A stretch of 48,800 nt of DNA from Pseudomonadota bacterium (GTDB lineage Bacteria > Pseudomonadota > Gammaproteobacteria > Steroidobacterales > Steroidobacteraceae), in NCBI GenBank assembly GCA_023391815.1, contig JAEWAF010000030.1:1-48800 (forward strand). Direction: 5' to 3'. How positions within the stretch are numbered: the first letter of the stretch is position 1; the number at the start of each line of letters is the position of its first letter. Positions 35,274 to 41,968 of this stretch are shown one piece after another. Below the pieces are notes generated by a model. That model was not told the DNA's origin. It worked only from the letters and a program-made list of their open reading frames with translations, and ran no database searches. The position numbers were made by a program, and so were the translations under genes.

Positions 35274-35822
35274 ATGAAAACAGGCATCATCCTGCTGTCC
35301 GCAGTGGCATTCATCGGCGTTCTTGCTGGTGTAGATCCGTGGGGCGTCCAAGCGTCCGACGGCGTTCGCGCCGAGTCTCTGGAGCTCAACAAGTCGGTCA
35401 CCCGCAGAGTGTACGAGGAAGGTCTCAATCAGGGTCGATTCGAAGTGCCCTACAGTGCGGACTTCGTTGGCCACGGTGGCAGGGCAACCTTCACGCATGC
35501 TGATGGCATGGCCGAAGCGAGGGGATGGCGCGCGGCGTTTCCGGATCTAAAGATCACGGTTGATAAGCAGGTTGCCGAGCAAGATTTGGTGGCCGTGCGC
35601 TGGACGGCGCGGGGGACCAACACGGGCACCGGCAATGGCATTCCGGCGACCGGTCGTGAAGTCCAAATGGCGGGCACGACGCTGTTTCGAATGGCCGATG
35701 GGCGAATCGCCGAAGAATGGACGTGCGCCGACTCGCTTGGGTTGATGAGACAACTAGGCCTGTTGGCGACACCAGCAGCGGCGCCGGCGACCGACGGCAG
35801 CTCTCCCGCTGGAGCTCACTGA
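35274..35822 (+). CDS. Secreted SnoaL-like/ester-cyclase family protein
   Basis: 182 aa. The N-terminal helix (1-20) and cut near VQASDG suggest a signal peptide. The core LNKSVTRRVYEEGLNQGRFEVPYSADFVGHGG, MAEARGWRAAFPDLKITVDKQVAEQDLVAVRWTARGTNTG and LFRMADGRIAEEWTCAD is the SnoaL-like fold of small NTF2-type enzymes and binding proteins. The ATG at 35274 has GGAG at the right distance. It follows the two-component pair on the same strand by 168 bp. Confidence 0.82.
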   Translation: MKTGIILLSAVAFIGVLAGVDPWGVQASDGVRAESLELNKSVTRRVYEEGLNQGRFEVPYSADFVGHGGRATFTHADGMAEARGWRAAFPDLKITVDKQVAEQDLVAVRWTARGTNTGTGNGIPATGREVQMAGTTLFRMADGRIAEEWTCADSLGLMRQLGLLATPAAAPATDGSSPAGAH

Positions 35823-35937
35823 TCCAGGCCGACGAAAGCCGTGCTTTCGTGATCGTCGATCTCAGCCGCCGGCGCCCAAGCCGGCTGGCTCTGTTCCGAA
35901 AGGTCTGTTACCCAGGCCGATGGCTCAGGGAGGAACT
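35823..35937. other. Boundary between core region and accessory island
   Basis: Short stretch between the SnoaL-like gene and the first palindromic repeat. No gene is seen. From here the base composition is lower in G+C and the gene density falls. Confidence 0.4.
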
Positions 35938-35959
35938 CGACGTTTCCGCGGAAACGTCG
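35938..35959. repeat. 22-bp perfect palindrome, island repeat copy 1
   Basis: The sequence CGACGTTTCC GCGGAAACGTCG reads identically on both strands over 22 bp. Similar copies occur at 36723 and 40698, all in the same orientation relative to flanking ACTCG-like bases. It is immediately followed by an 11-bp perfect stem hairpin. No T-run follows, so it is not an ordinary terminator. Confidence 0.85.
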
Positions 35960-35961
35960 CA

Positions 35962-35993
35962 GCCCTCTGCCGCGTCACTCGACGGCAGAGGGC
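35962..35993. repeat. 11-bp stem hairpin next to palindrome copy 1
   Basis: GCCCTCTGCCG (35962-35972) and CGGCAGAGGGC (35983-35993) pair perfectly around a 10-base loop. The equivalent hairpin at 36748-36779 keeps the loop end CACTCGA but has one mismatch. On the minus strand it lies just after the stop codon of the adjacent gene fragment or gene, so it may help to end or protect its message. Confidence 0.8.
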
Positions 35994-36011
35994 GTTGCTA
36001 ACGCTGATCCG

Positions 36012-36140
36012 TTAGACGCAATACACAGCCGTTGGCTCCCTCACTCCGTGATACGGCGGATAGTCGCCCGGATCGCCTTGCGTTCGTTCGTTTCCTGATG
36101 CTCCGCCGTCTCGTTGCCGGATCGCGTCGATCAGCGATTG
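36012..36140 (-). pseudogene. Remnant of the C-terminus of the 152-aa island gene
   Basis: Read on the minus strand this gives a stop-terminated stretch of about 41 codons, including RQRDGGASGNE, then DPGDYPPYHGVREP, TAVYCV and TAA. The intact gene at 36797-37255 ends RQRDGGASGNE, PGDPPPYQGVREP, MAVYCV. The remaining 5' three-quarters is missing; the sequence jumps from here to the LexA-box-like region that in the intact copy lies upstream of the gene. So this is an internally deleted duplicate. Confidence 0.8.
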
Positions 36141-36174
36141 CGGCACGGGCAGATTGTGGCCCGGGCGATGTGTT

Positions 36175-36190
36175 GTTTATATAACAACAG
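36175..36190 (+). promoter_or_regulatory. LexA-box-like site, degenerate left half
   Basis: GTTTATATAACAACAG aligns base for base with the perfect site at 37453-37468 in a duplicated segment; the right half ACAG is kept and the AT-rich core is similar, but the left half is GTTT instead of CTGT. It would overlap a TATAAC-type -10. SOS control is therefore plausible but weaker here than at the second copy. Confidence 0.5.
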
Positions 36191-36320
36191 TAGAGGTTGT
36201 TCTAATTTCTTTGTTAACTTGCGCGCGGCAAATGCGCGCAGGATTCCGCGCGAGCCAAGGCCAGTGCTAAGCGCCGCGGTGCGCGGAATGCTGAGGCGCG
36301 AAACGAAGCGAGCATCCGAT
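36191..36320 (+). ncRNA. Candidate structured leader/ncRNA, copy A
   Basis: Following the LexA-like site is a sequence with two stable stems: TGCGCGC/GCGCGCA around 36230-36240 (loop GGCAAAT) and ATTCCGCGC/GCGCGGAAT at about 36243-36289. The conserved tail TGAGG-GCGAAACGA appears at about 36290-36306. The whole is similar to copy B at 37469-37600 over about 130 bases although arms differ in sequence, which suggests conserved structure. It ends about 35 bases before the ribosome site of the small hydrophobic gene, so it could be its 5' UTR. Confidence 0.55.
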
Positions 36321-36355
36321 TGCGCGCGGATTCTCACACTATTGAGGTGTCAAAC

Positions 36356-36529
36356 ATGCTTTCACGACCATTCTCTTTTTACCTAACCCTTTTGCTGACC
36401 CTGACACCCATTTGGGTCCTACTCAGGGGCTTTGCACATTTCACCTTCCCGTCGAGTGCTGCGGTTCTGCTGCCAATCGTCGTGGCCCTTTCGATTGTCT
36501 CGACATCTTCACGATTTCATAGCCGTTGA
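36356..36529 (+). CDS. Small hydrophobic two-helix membrane protein (candidate toxin-like)
   Basis: 57 aa with two membrane helices: about 6-23 (FSFYLTLLLTLTPIWVLL) and 33-51 (SSAAVLLPIVVALSIVSTS), a basic C-terminus (SRFHSR) and GAGGTG six bases before the ATG, a strong translation signal. It lies 165 bases after the LexA-box-like site and behind a structured leader. This resembles SOS-controlled small toxins such as TisB in arrangement (LexA site, structured leader, small hydrophobic peptide), though TisB is shorter and no homology is claimed. No antitoxin RNA was identified. Could also be a normal small membrane protein. Confidence 0.65.
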   Translation: MLSRPFSFYLTLLLTLTPIWVLLRGFAHFTFPSSAAVLLPIVVALSIVSTSSRFHSR

Positions 36530-36626
36530 CCGAGCATCGCATTCCATCGGAGGTGGCTAGGGCGCTTCGATGTGGCACTTTCACATGCTTCGTTTTGAGT
36601 CGAGAGCAGGCACGTCAGCTTGACAT

Positions 36627-36647
36627 CAAAGGGGACAGATCTATTTT
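36627..36647 (+). mobile_element. Possible transposon-flank remnant
   Basis: The motif AAAGGGGACAGATCTATTTT is one I associate with the flanks of REP-associated (IS200-like) tyrosine transposases in proteobacteria. No transposase gene is present in the window, so this would be a leftover end. The identification is from memory and should be tested. Confidence 0.35.
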
Positions 36648-36722
36648 CACGCACGCGAGCGCCTTCTATGGTGGTTGCAGAGTCGCAACCGCTGAGCAGT
36701 GGTTTGGGTCGAATTTAACACT

Positions 36723-36744
36723 CGACGTTTCCGCAGAAATTTTC
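36723..36744. repeat. Palindrome-related repeat, copy 2
   Basis: CGACGTTTCCGCAGAA followed by ATTTTC; matches copy 1 through the first 16 or so bases except for a G-to-A change, and has lost the exact right arm. It precedes the second copy of the hairpin (36748-36779) and the stop of the 152-aa gene. Confidence 0.75.
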
Positions 36745-36747
36745 GCC

Positions 36748-36779
36748 GCCCTCGGCCGCCTCACTCGACGGCAGAGGGC
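36748..36779. repeat. Hairpin next to palindrome copy 2
   Basis: GCCCTCGGCCG and CGGCAGAGGGC pair at 10 of 11 positions around the loop CCTCACTCGA. It is the duplicate of the hairpin at 35962-35993 and lies 17 bp after the stop of the 152-aa minus-strand gene, where it may act as a message-end hairpin. Confidence 0.75.
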
Positions 36780-36796
36780 TTGCGAACGCTACTTCG

Positions 36797-37255
36797 TTAA
36801 ACGCAATACACCGCCATCGGCTCTCTGACTCCCTGATATGGCGGAGGGTCGCCCGGATACCCGGCCGCCGCCTCGTTTCCTGATGCCCCACCGTCGCGTT
36901 GCCGGAACACGTCGATCAGTGGCTGGAGCTTGGTTAGATCTAACTGTTCCGCCGCGTCGTTGATCCACTTCCCGATCGCTTGCGCAACGTCTGCGTGCAT
37001 CACGGAGTCGGCGTCGTCCGCGTACAGCAGTACTTCGGATAAGCAGCGGAGCATCGCGCGGCCTTCCAGGAGTTGGGTTCGCACGGCCTCGATTGCTGCT
37101 TCCAGCGTTGTCGGCGGCGGTGGGCGTTTTCCGAGGGTTTCGCCGCGCAGTGGCGCGGCGTCCAATGCCGTGAGGGCGGTGGGTGTGTCGACCGCGCGGT
37201 TGGGTTGATTGCGACGTCCGCGGGTGGGGTTGGCGGTATCATCTTTTGTAGCCAT
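36797..37255 (-). CDS. Island protein of unknown function
   Basis: 152 aa, no recognised domain. The N-terminus is basic and Pro/Asn/Arg-rich (PTRGRRNQPNRAVDTPTALTALDAAPLRGETLGKRPPPPT), probably disordered; the middle is helical (LEAAIEAVRTQLLEGRAMLRCLSEVLLYADDADS, then VAQAIGKWINDAAEQLDL) and the C-terminus is Gly/Pro-rich (GYPGDPPPYQGVREP). No signal peptide. A truncated copy lies at 36012-36140. It is transcribed away from the perfect LexA box at 37453 by about 200 bp, on the opposite strand from the structured leader. Confidence 0.65.
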   Translation of the reverse strand: MATKDDTANPTRGRRNQPNRAVDTPTALTALDAAPLRGETLGKRPPPPTTLEAAIEAVRTQLLEGRAMLRCLSEVLLYADDADSVMHADVAQAIGKWINDAAEQLDLTKLQPLIDVFRQRDGGASGNEAAAGYPGDPPPYQGVREPMAVYCV

Positions 37256-37452
37256 GTCATCCTCCAGATTAGGGTGGCTTGGTTAGGCGTTCGGCGGTGT
37301 TACAGCACCGTCGGGCGCCGCTCTTTCTCACATTGAATAGTCTCTATGCGAATGAGTTGTGGGGCCGCTCGAAAAGTTGAGGAGAGGTTTCGGGCGGTGG
37401 TCGGTGTGCTCGGGTTCCGAGCACGGACGGATCGTAGCTCGGACGAGACCAA

Positions 37453-37468
37453 CTGTATATAAGAACAG
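37453..37468 (+). promoter_or_regulatory. LexA box (perfect CTGT-N8-ACAG)
   Basis: CTGTATATAAGAACAG fits the gammaproteobacterial LexA consensus exactly in both half sites with the usual AT-rich centre. It includes a TATAAG that could be a -10 element, so LexA binding would block promoter use. It lies upstream of structured leader copy B (plus strand) and may also influence the minus-strand gene at 36797-37255. Confidence 0.75.
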
Positions 37469-37600
37469 GCGAAGTGCTTTCTAACTTCTTATTCGTTTGC
37501 GCGGCAAGTGCGCGCAAAACCCCGCGCGGTGCAAGCCACCGGAAAGCACCGCGGCGCGTGGAGAGTTGAGGAGCGAAACGAGCGCGTGTGCTGGACGAGG
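37469..37600 (+). ncRNA. Candidate structured leader/ncRNA, copy B
   Basis: After the LexA box the sequence contains the perfect stem TTTGCGCG/CGCGCAAA (loop GCAAGTG, about 37495-37517) and CGCGGTGC/GCACCGCG (loop about 13 bases, around 37526-37554), followed by GAGGAGCGAAACGAGCG. It aligns to copy A over about 130 bases with compensating differences in the stems. An ATG at 37623 opens a 31-codon frame (MIRYIRYYVRMLAIVPRPSS) without a good ribosome site, so whether it leads a peptide or acts as RNA alone is unclear. Confidence 0.55.
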
Positions 37601-37622
37601 CTGCTTTTGGCCAGAAGCGGAT

Positions 37623-37718
37623 ATGATTCGCTACATTAGGTACTACGTTCGAATGCTAGCGATAGTGCCCAGGCCATCTTCTAATAGCTTGTCTGGGTCG
37701 CCCGGAAGTCGGACTTGA
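37623..37718 (+). CDS. Possible 31-aa peptide behind leader B (doubtful)
   Basis: An ATG at 37623, 155 bases after the LexA box (compare 166 in copy A), opens a 31-codon frame that begins with Tyr/Arg-rich sequence and ends GSPGSRT. It overlaps the 3' end of the antisense nuclease-like gene by about 75 bp. The upstream bases CAGAAGCGGAT give only a weak ribosome site. It occupies the same place as the small hydrophobic protein behind copy A but is not similar in sequence or hydrophobicity; expression is speculative. Confidence 0.25.
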   Translation: MIRYIRYYVRMLAIVPRPSSNSLSGSPGSRT

Positions 37719-39022
37719 CCTAGAACCTTCGATAGTACATCTGCAGTAACGAGGAGCACTTGGTGTTTGTGTAGTTCAGCTTCCGAGATCGCAATCTGAT
37801 CTCTGGGTTGTGCGCAAACAAGTAAACCATAGATTAGATGTCCATGGCCGCTGGCCTGTAACGCCTTGCTGATCGTGCCGCGTCTGTCAATCAATTTGCC
37901 GAGTTTTTGATGGAAGTCGGCGATGCGTGTAGTGCACTCCACAAGCAGCAATCGCCCAGCGGGAGTGGCTACGATCAGATCTGGAGCGTCTCGCTCAAGC
38001 ATTACGGCTGGTGCAAACCCTAACAAGAACAGCACGGCCGCTATTCCCAACTCAAAGCGTGTGGCATCTGAAGTCTGTGAAATGGCCTGCTTCAGCATCC
38101 TAAGGTCTTTGTCGAAGAGTTGTGTTGCAAGCAGACGGTGATTAAGCGACTTTTCCGGATCCAGAAGCCACTGACGCCTAATGGTTACATCGCCCAAGGT
38201 CAGCATAATCAAAGCGCTGTCCATATTTTCCGCATCAAGTTGCACCACGCCGATTTTCAAACCCTCGGGTGATGAATGCCACTCAAGTTCTGATGCAACT
38301 TGACGACGCGCAGATATTCCCTTGCCGGGAAAGCCACGCACCGCCACCTTAAGCGAGCTGCTAGCAAAGCATTCGATTGCGCGGACAGCGATTGTCAAGC
38401 GCCCGTCGCGTAGCGCGCATCTCTCGAATAAGAGGTCTACAGGAGGCAGAATTTGAATGGATATTGAGGGCCCCGACCCCGAAAGTTGCCGGTCATTGAG
38501 TCCGAGCCAACCACAGACATCCGCCAAACCATCAAACGGAGGCTCAGCGCATCGAAGTGAGGCATCGAGCAAGGCCATATCGGGCGTTGCTGGTCGGCTG
38601 TCCCGATTTCCGGAAATCTGAAGGTTCAGGGTTGAGTACCAACTCTCCGAGTGCATCCCTTCTGAGTAAAAGGAATGTGAGCGCACATCAGCCATTCTGA
38701 AAACTTCGGACTCATATCGGATACAACCTTGAATCGCTAACTCAAGGTGATTTGCTATTTCAGTGGCTGTCGTCCGAGCAATCTGATGCTGGCCTACGGA
38801 AATTAAATCCGTCTCGATGCGGAAGTTCGACTCCGTTTGCGGTGGCAATGGACTGAGGCCGATCATCGCTTCCCACAGTTGTGGGGCTTCAAGATCGAGC
38901 CTTTGCACGTATCTGATATCTATGGAGTAGCCGTCACAGATCCATTCCTTTGATCTCTGGATAAATTTTTTCTCCACGTTGTGCATGTGATTTTCGTCTG
39001 GAGAGAGCAGCTTCGGGATCAA
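37643..39022 (-). CDS. Protein with C-terminal PD-(D/E)XK nuclease-like domain
   Basis: 459 aa (TTG start at 39022; an ATG at 38986 is equally possible). The first 310 residues are not recognised. The C-terminal part looks like a restriction-endonuclease-like fold: an initial helix with Glu (TRFELGIAAVLFLLGF, E325), then APDLIVATPAGRLLLVECTT with Asp348 and Glu362, and downstream lysines in FHQKLGKLIDRR. The usual Lys of motif III is Thr (ECT), and a Lys two turns later might replace it. Likely a nuclease or DNA-associated protein of the island. The minus-strand neighbour upstream is a membrane protein gene 122 bp away. Confidence 0.6.
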   Translation of the reverse strand: MIPKLLSPDENHMHNVEKKFIQRSKEWICDGYSIDIRYVQRLDLEAPQLWEAMIGLSPLPPQTESNFRIETDLISVGQHQIARTTATEIANHLELAIQGCIRYESEVFRMADVRSHSFYSEGMHSESWYSTLNLQISGNRDSRPATPDMALLDASLRCAEPPFDGLADVCGWLGLNDRQLSGSGPSISIQILPPVDLLFERCALRDGRLTIAVRAIECFASSSLKVAVRGFPGKGISARRQVASELEWHSSPEGLKIGVVQLDAENMDSALIMLTLGDVTIRRQWLLDPEKSLNHRLLATQLFDKDLRMLKQAISQTSDATRFELGIAAVLFLLGFAPAVMLERDAPDLIVATPAGRLLLVECTTRIADFHQKLGKLIDRRGTISKALQASGHGHLIYGLLVCAQPRDQIAISEAELHKHQVLLVTADVLSKVLGQVRLPGDPDKLLEDGLGTIASIRT

Positions 39023-39144
39023 TCTCGACGAGGTGCCAGACCAGCTCGGTTGGCACCGCCGCGCTTAGCCAATCAATTCGAACGAGGTAAGAGGGCAACC
39101 CCGCTCATAGCGGACATGATCCATAAGCGGGCATTTGGACTCCT

Positions 39145-39588
39145 TCACGACTTGAAATCGATAATGATTAGCACGCTTCGTGCCGTGTCATAGAGGATCG
39201 TCATCGCATATACAAAGAGTCCGCATGCACAGGACCCAAAGAAGAGCTCTACATTGGGAATAGTGTTCAAGTGGGCGGACTGAGACAGCGTCAGGGTGAG
39301 TATGGCAAGTGCGATCAGCACGATCTGTTCGCGAACGGCGAGGAGCATTTGACTTCGTGTTCTCGCAAAGGCATCAGCTTGTCCGTGCTTTTCTACCAGG
39401 TCGCGAATCTTGGTCAAGACGATGCCCATAGTAGCGGAGTTAACGGCCAATAACGCAACCAACAGATTGATTAGGTTCCCCTGCAAGAAGATCGTGAAGT
39501 ATTGGCTGTCAAGCCAGTTCTGGATCACCTGCGCTAGAAACCCTGCGCCTAGCGAAACAAACGTGGTTCCGATGACTTGACGAATCAT
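39145..39588 (-). CDS. Four-helix membrane protein of unknown function
   Basis: 147 aa. Predicted helices at about 5-22, 33-58, 82-102 and 113-136, with a short charged loop (KIRDLVEKHGQADAFARTRSQM) between helices 2 and 3. No known family was recognised. The start ATG at 39588 overlaps the upstream gene's stop as ATGA, so the two proteins are made together. Pairing of a cytosolic protein and a small membrane protein by overlap is common in abortive infection modules; this is a hypothesis only. Confidence 0.65.
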   Translation of the reverse strand: MIRQVIGTTFVSLGAGFLAQVIQNWLDSQYFTIFLQGNLINLLVALLAVNSATMGIVLTKIRDLVEKHGQADAFARTRSQMLLAVREQIVLIALAILTLTLSQSAHLNTIPNVELFFGSCACGLFVYAMTILYDTARSVLIIIDFKS

Positions 39589-40436
39589 TGGCGGAATAGC
39601 TCCTTCAAGAGCTGAGATACGACTTCGGGCGGGCCCTCCAGTACGGCCTCGTCAATTGTCAGCTCTTTTACGCTGCGCGATGTGTGAATCTTCTTTTTCA
39701 CACCGGCTAGCCGGATCGCGATGTCACCTCCGCCGGCGCTGCTGTAATTGACCAGGCCAGCAACAACCGGATCCGTACGCTCGATCTTTAGGGCCGAACT
39801 TGGGTCGGATTCTATAGAGACTCCTGTTTGCACTGCATTAGTCCGTTTTGCGAATTCCTTCAGATCTTCCGGAAGGTCTCTGGAAATGTTCGCCATGTTG
39901 GGCGTGACAAGTTCAAAGGTGATCTGTGTGATCTTTCCTTTGTGGCGGTCGACGATATCCCAAAAGGCTTGCTTCTCGACAATGGGCTCCCAGAGAACTG
40001 TTAACTGGAGGTGGGCCAATGTAGGTGCAAGAGATTCGAACAGAAGCCTGACAACTGCTGTCGTGTCTTGGAATGCCATTGTCCGATGCTGTACGGCGAC
40101 GAGTTGCTGTTCGGGGTCATTCCAGATTGCCACGAGGATCCGGGGCCAGTTGTCAATGACTTCGGTTTTGAAGTCGCGAGTCTCATGTTGGAGCGAGCGG
40201 TTGGCAGCCATCCGGTATAGGAAAAAGCTGCCGCTCTCGATCAGTAGTTCAACGGTGATCTCGTATCGCCTACTTCGGAGCGTCGCTGGGGACCGGAGAG
40301 CCTCTGCGAAAATTTCATTTTTTCGTGCAATCACTTCCTCGATTGACTTCGCACCGTACAGATCGCCTTGGAAGAAGCGGTCCTTTGGTAGTAGCTGATA
40401 TCGGTAGAGATGGAATCTCGCTGCTGTTTGCGGCAT
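39585..40436 (-). CDS. Unknown cytosolic protein paired with the membrane protein
   Basis: 283 aa from the ATG at 40436, which is preceded by GGGA; in-frame ATGs at 40448 and 40484 would give up to 299 aa. It begins MPQTAARFHLYRYQLLPKDRFF and shows no signal peptide or membrane segment. Alternating beta/helical stretches (RRYEITVELLIESGSFFLYR, ITQITFELVTPNM, IRLAGVKKKIHTS) are visible but I do not recognise a family. It overlaps the membrane protein by 4 bp. Base composition is lower than in neighbours, as for the whole island. Confidence 0.65.
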   Translation of the reverse strand: MPQTAARFHLYRYQLLPKDRFFQGDLYGAKSIEEVIARKNEIFAEALRSPATLRSRRYEITVELLIESGSFFLYRMAANRSLQHETRDFKTEVIDNWPRILVAIWNDPEQQLVAVQHRTMAFQDTTAVVRLLFESLAPTLAHLQLTVLWEPIVEKQAFWDIVDRHKGKITQITFELVTPNMANISRDLPEDLKEFAKRTNAVQTGVSIESDPSSALKIERTDPVVAGLVNYSSAGGGDIAIRLAGVKKKIHTSRSVKELTIDEAVLEGPPEVVSQLLKELFRQ

Positions 40437-40494
40437 CGAACGTCCCATGCGGATGCTGCTCGCTTTCTTTTGATGGCTATGCAAGCACTAGCAG

Positions 40495-40517
40495 CCGCAG
40501 GCGGCTTCCGCCTGCGG
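40495..40517. repeat. Perfect hairpin upstream of the unknown cytosolic protein
   Basis: CCGCAGGCGG and CCGCCTGCGG are perfect 10-bp arms separated by CTT. No T-run follows on either strand. It sits about 60 bp upstream of the proposed start of the 283-aa gene and could be a REP-like element or a protein-binding site. Confidence 0.7.
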
Positions 40518-40519
40518 AT

Positions 40520-40697
40520 AGTTAACAAATACCCTAATATGCAACGTGGACGCAAGTTGGAGAAATTCAGTCGGCACGTAGCCAACCGAATGTTAGGGAT
40601 ACCCCCAGATGCGTAGTCATGGATTGTGATTGGGTCCTAGGCCGCTAACTCTTTGTTTCTGGGTAGATCGATGGCTCGCGGAACGAAGAATCTAACT
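40520..40697. other. Island edge without a recognised gene
   Basis: About 180 bp between the hairpin and the third palindrome copy. Only short frames are present; no gene, terminator or tRNA was seen. It probably contains the promoter of the minus-strand island genes. Confidence 0.4.
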
Positions 40698-40719
40698 CGA
40701 CGTTTCCGCAGAAACGTCC
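40698..40719. repeat. Palindrome repeat, copy 3 (right boundary of the island)
   Basis: CGACGTTTCCGCAGAAACGTCC is the third copy of the repeat; it differs from copy 1 by two bases. It is preceded by ACT like the others and lies 80 bp before the stop of the phytase gene on the minus strand. The copies at 36723 and 40698 thus bracket a 4-kb piece holding the nuclease-like, membrane and unknown genes. Confidence 0.8.
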
Positions 40720-40799
40720 CAAGCAGTCATATCCTTCCGCTAGATCGCGACGGGCAGCGCTCAACGCCGGCTCGTCATCGCCTGATCCCGAACCTCTTC

Positions 40800-41867
40800 T
40801 TACACCCCCGGCAGCTTCAGCGCCTCCGCAATCCGCTCCCAGGGCACGAGCTTGAAGTTCTGCGGCGCCGAGGGATTCGTGTTCTTCCCATCCTGTGCAA
40901 CGAACACACCGTGCGGGAACGCGGAGCCGAGCGAAGCGCTGGTTACATCGATGCCATCCGTATCGCTTGTGCCGTCGATGCCCGCCCCGCTCAGGACGAT
41001 CGCGAACTTGCCGATAAATTTGTTATCACCCTCACGCTGATAGACGTTGTAATCGTTCGATCCCTGGCTCGACACGATGACGTACCCGCTCTCACCCGGA
41101 CCGTAGAAGATCGTCACACCTTCGGCGTCAGCAGTCAGATGGCCGCCGGCGGCGGTGTCGACCGAAGTGCGCGCATCAGCACCATTCGGCGCGGCGGAAT
41201 AGCGCCACAACCCGACATCCTCTTCAGCGACATACAACGCGCCGGTGCCGTCATCCGCCGCACATCCTTCCGCCTGCGAGCCGACGCCGAATTCGCGAAC
41301 CAACCGAGCGCCGACCTTCTCGCCGCGTGCTTCGAGTTGCCATTGTTTAAAATGACCGGTGTCGCCATCGTTGGCGAACACGAAGTACTCGCCGGCAGCG
41401 CTGCGATACATACAAAGCCCGTAAGGATCAGCCATGCCGGTGGCAACCTTTCCATCCGCGACATTGCTCAGCCGGCCATTAGCATCGACCGCATACAACG
41501 CCAACGTTTTATCGGTGCGATTCGTGGCTGCAACGATGGCGATCTCCTGGCCCCCAAGTGCGAAGCCATAACGAAGATCGACGTTATTCAACCGCCCATC
41601 CGACAGCGTCTGCACGCGCTTGCCGGATAGGTCGTAAACATCGAGCCCGTTCTTCTTATCCGTGCCGATGATGAGGCTGCGAGCAGGATCGGTCGGATGC
41701 ACCCAGATCGCCGGGTCGTCCGCGGCATCGTTGGCGCTGGCGACCGGCTCGGTCTCGACTGAAGCGAACACAGGTTTCGCGGATTTCGACGGCAACGCAT
41801 CGCCCTGCGTGAGACCGCAGCCGCTGAGCAGGGCAACCGAGAACAGGGAAGGAACGAGACGTCGCAT
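40800..41867 (-). CDS. Beta-propeller phytase (3-phytase type) lipoprotein
   Basis: 355 aa. Lipobox LLSGC (Cys17) marks it as a lipoprotein. Mature sequence has the propeller phytase patterns: ANDAADDPAIWVHPTDPARSLIIGTDKKNGLDVYDL, DPYGLCMY, GSQAEGCAADDGTGALYVAEEDVGLWRY, ADAEGVTIFYGPG and DTDGIDVTSASLGSAFPHGVFVAQDG, rich in Asp for Ca2+ binding. It hydrolyses phytate to release phosphate at the cell surface. GGAG seven bases before the ATG at 41867 supports the start. It follows the Lrp gene on the same strand after about 170 bp. Confidence 0.92.
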   Translation of the reverse strand: MRRLVPSLFSVALLSGCGLTQGDALPSKSAKPVFASVETEPVASANDAADDPAIWVHPTDPARSLIIGTDKKNGLDVYDLSGKRVQTLSDGRLNNVDLRYGFALGGQEIAIVAATNRTDKTLALYAVDANGRLSNVADGKVATGMADPYGLCMYRSAAGEYFVFANDGDTGHFKQWQLEARGEKVGARLVREFGVGSQAEGCAADDGTGALYVAEEDVGLWRYSAAPNGADARTSVDTAAGGHLTADAEGVTIFYGPGESGYVIVSSQGSNDYNVYQREGDNKFIGKFAIVLSGAGIDGTSDTDGIDVTSASLGSAFPHGVFVAQDGKNTNPSAPQNFKLVPWERIAEALKLPGV

Positions 41868-41968
41868 TCGAGTACTCCGCCGACGAGTCATGCGCCGGTG
41901 TTGAAGATGATGATTCTAGGGAGCCAACGTTAATGTTCTTCGCGAATGGGCCCACTCTATAGAGCACG

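Noticed and set aside
36526..36828. Possible 100-aa plus-strand gene across palindrome copy 2
   Set aside because: It starts with TTG without a ribosome site, overlaps the small membrane gene and runs into the opposite-strand 152-aa gene and duplicated repeats.
40577..40660. Integron attC-like site
   Set aside because: GTTAGGG and CGCTAAC core-like sequences are present but in the wrong order, and no integrase or cassette array is visible.
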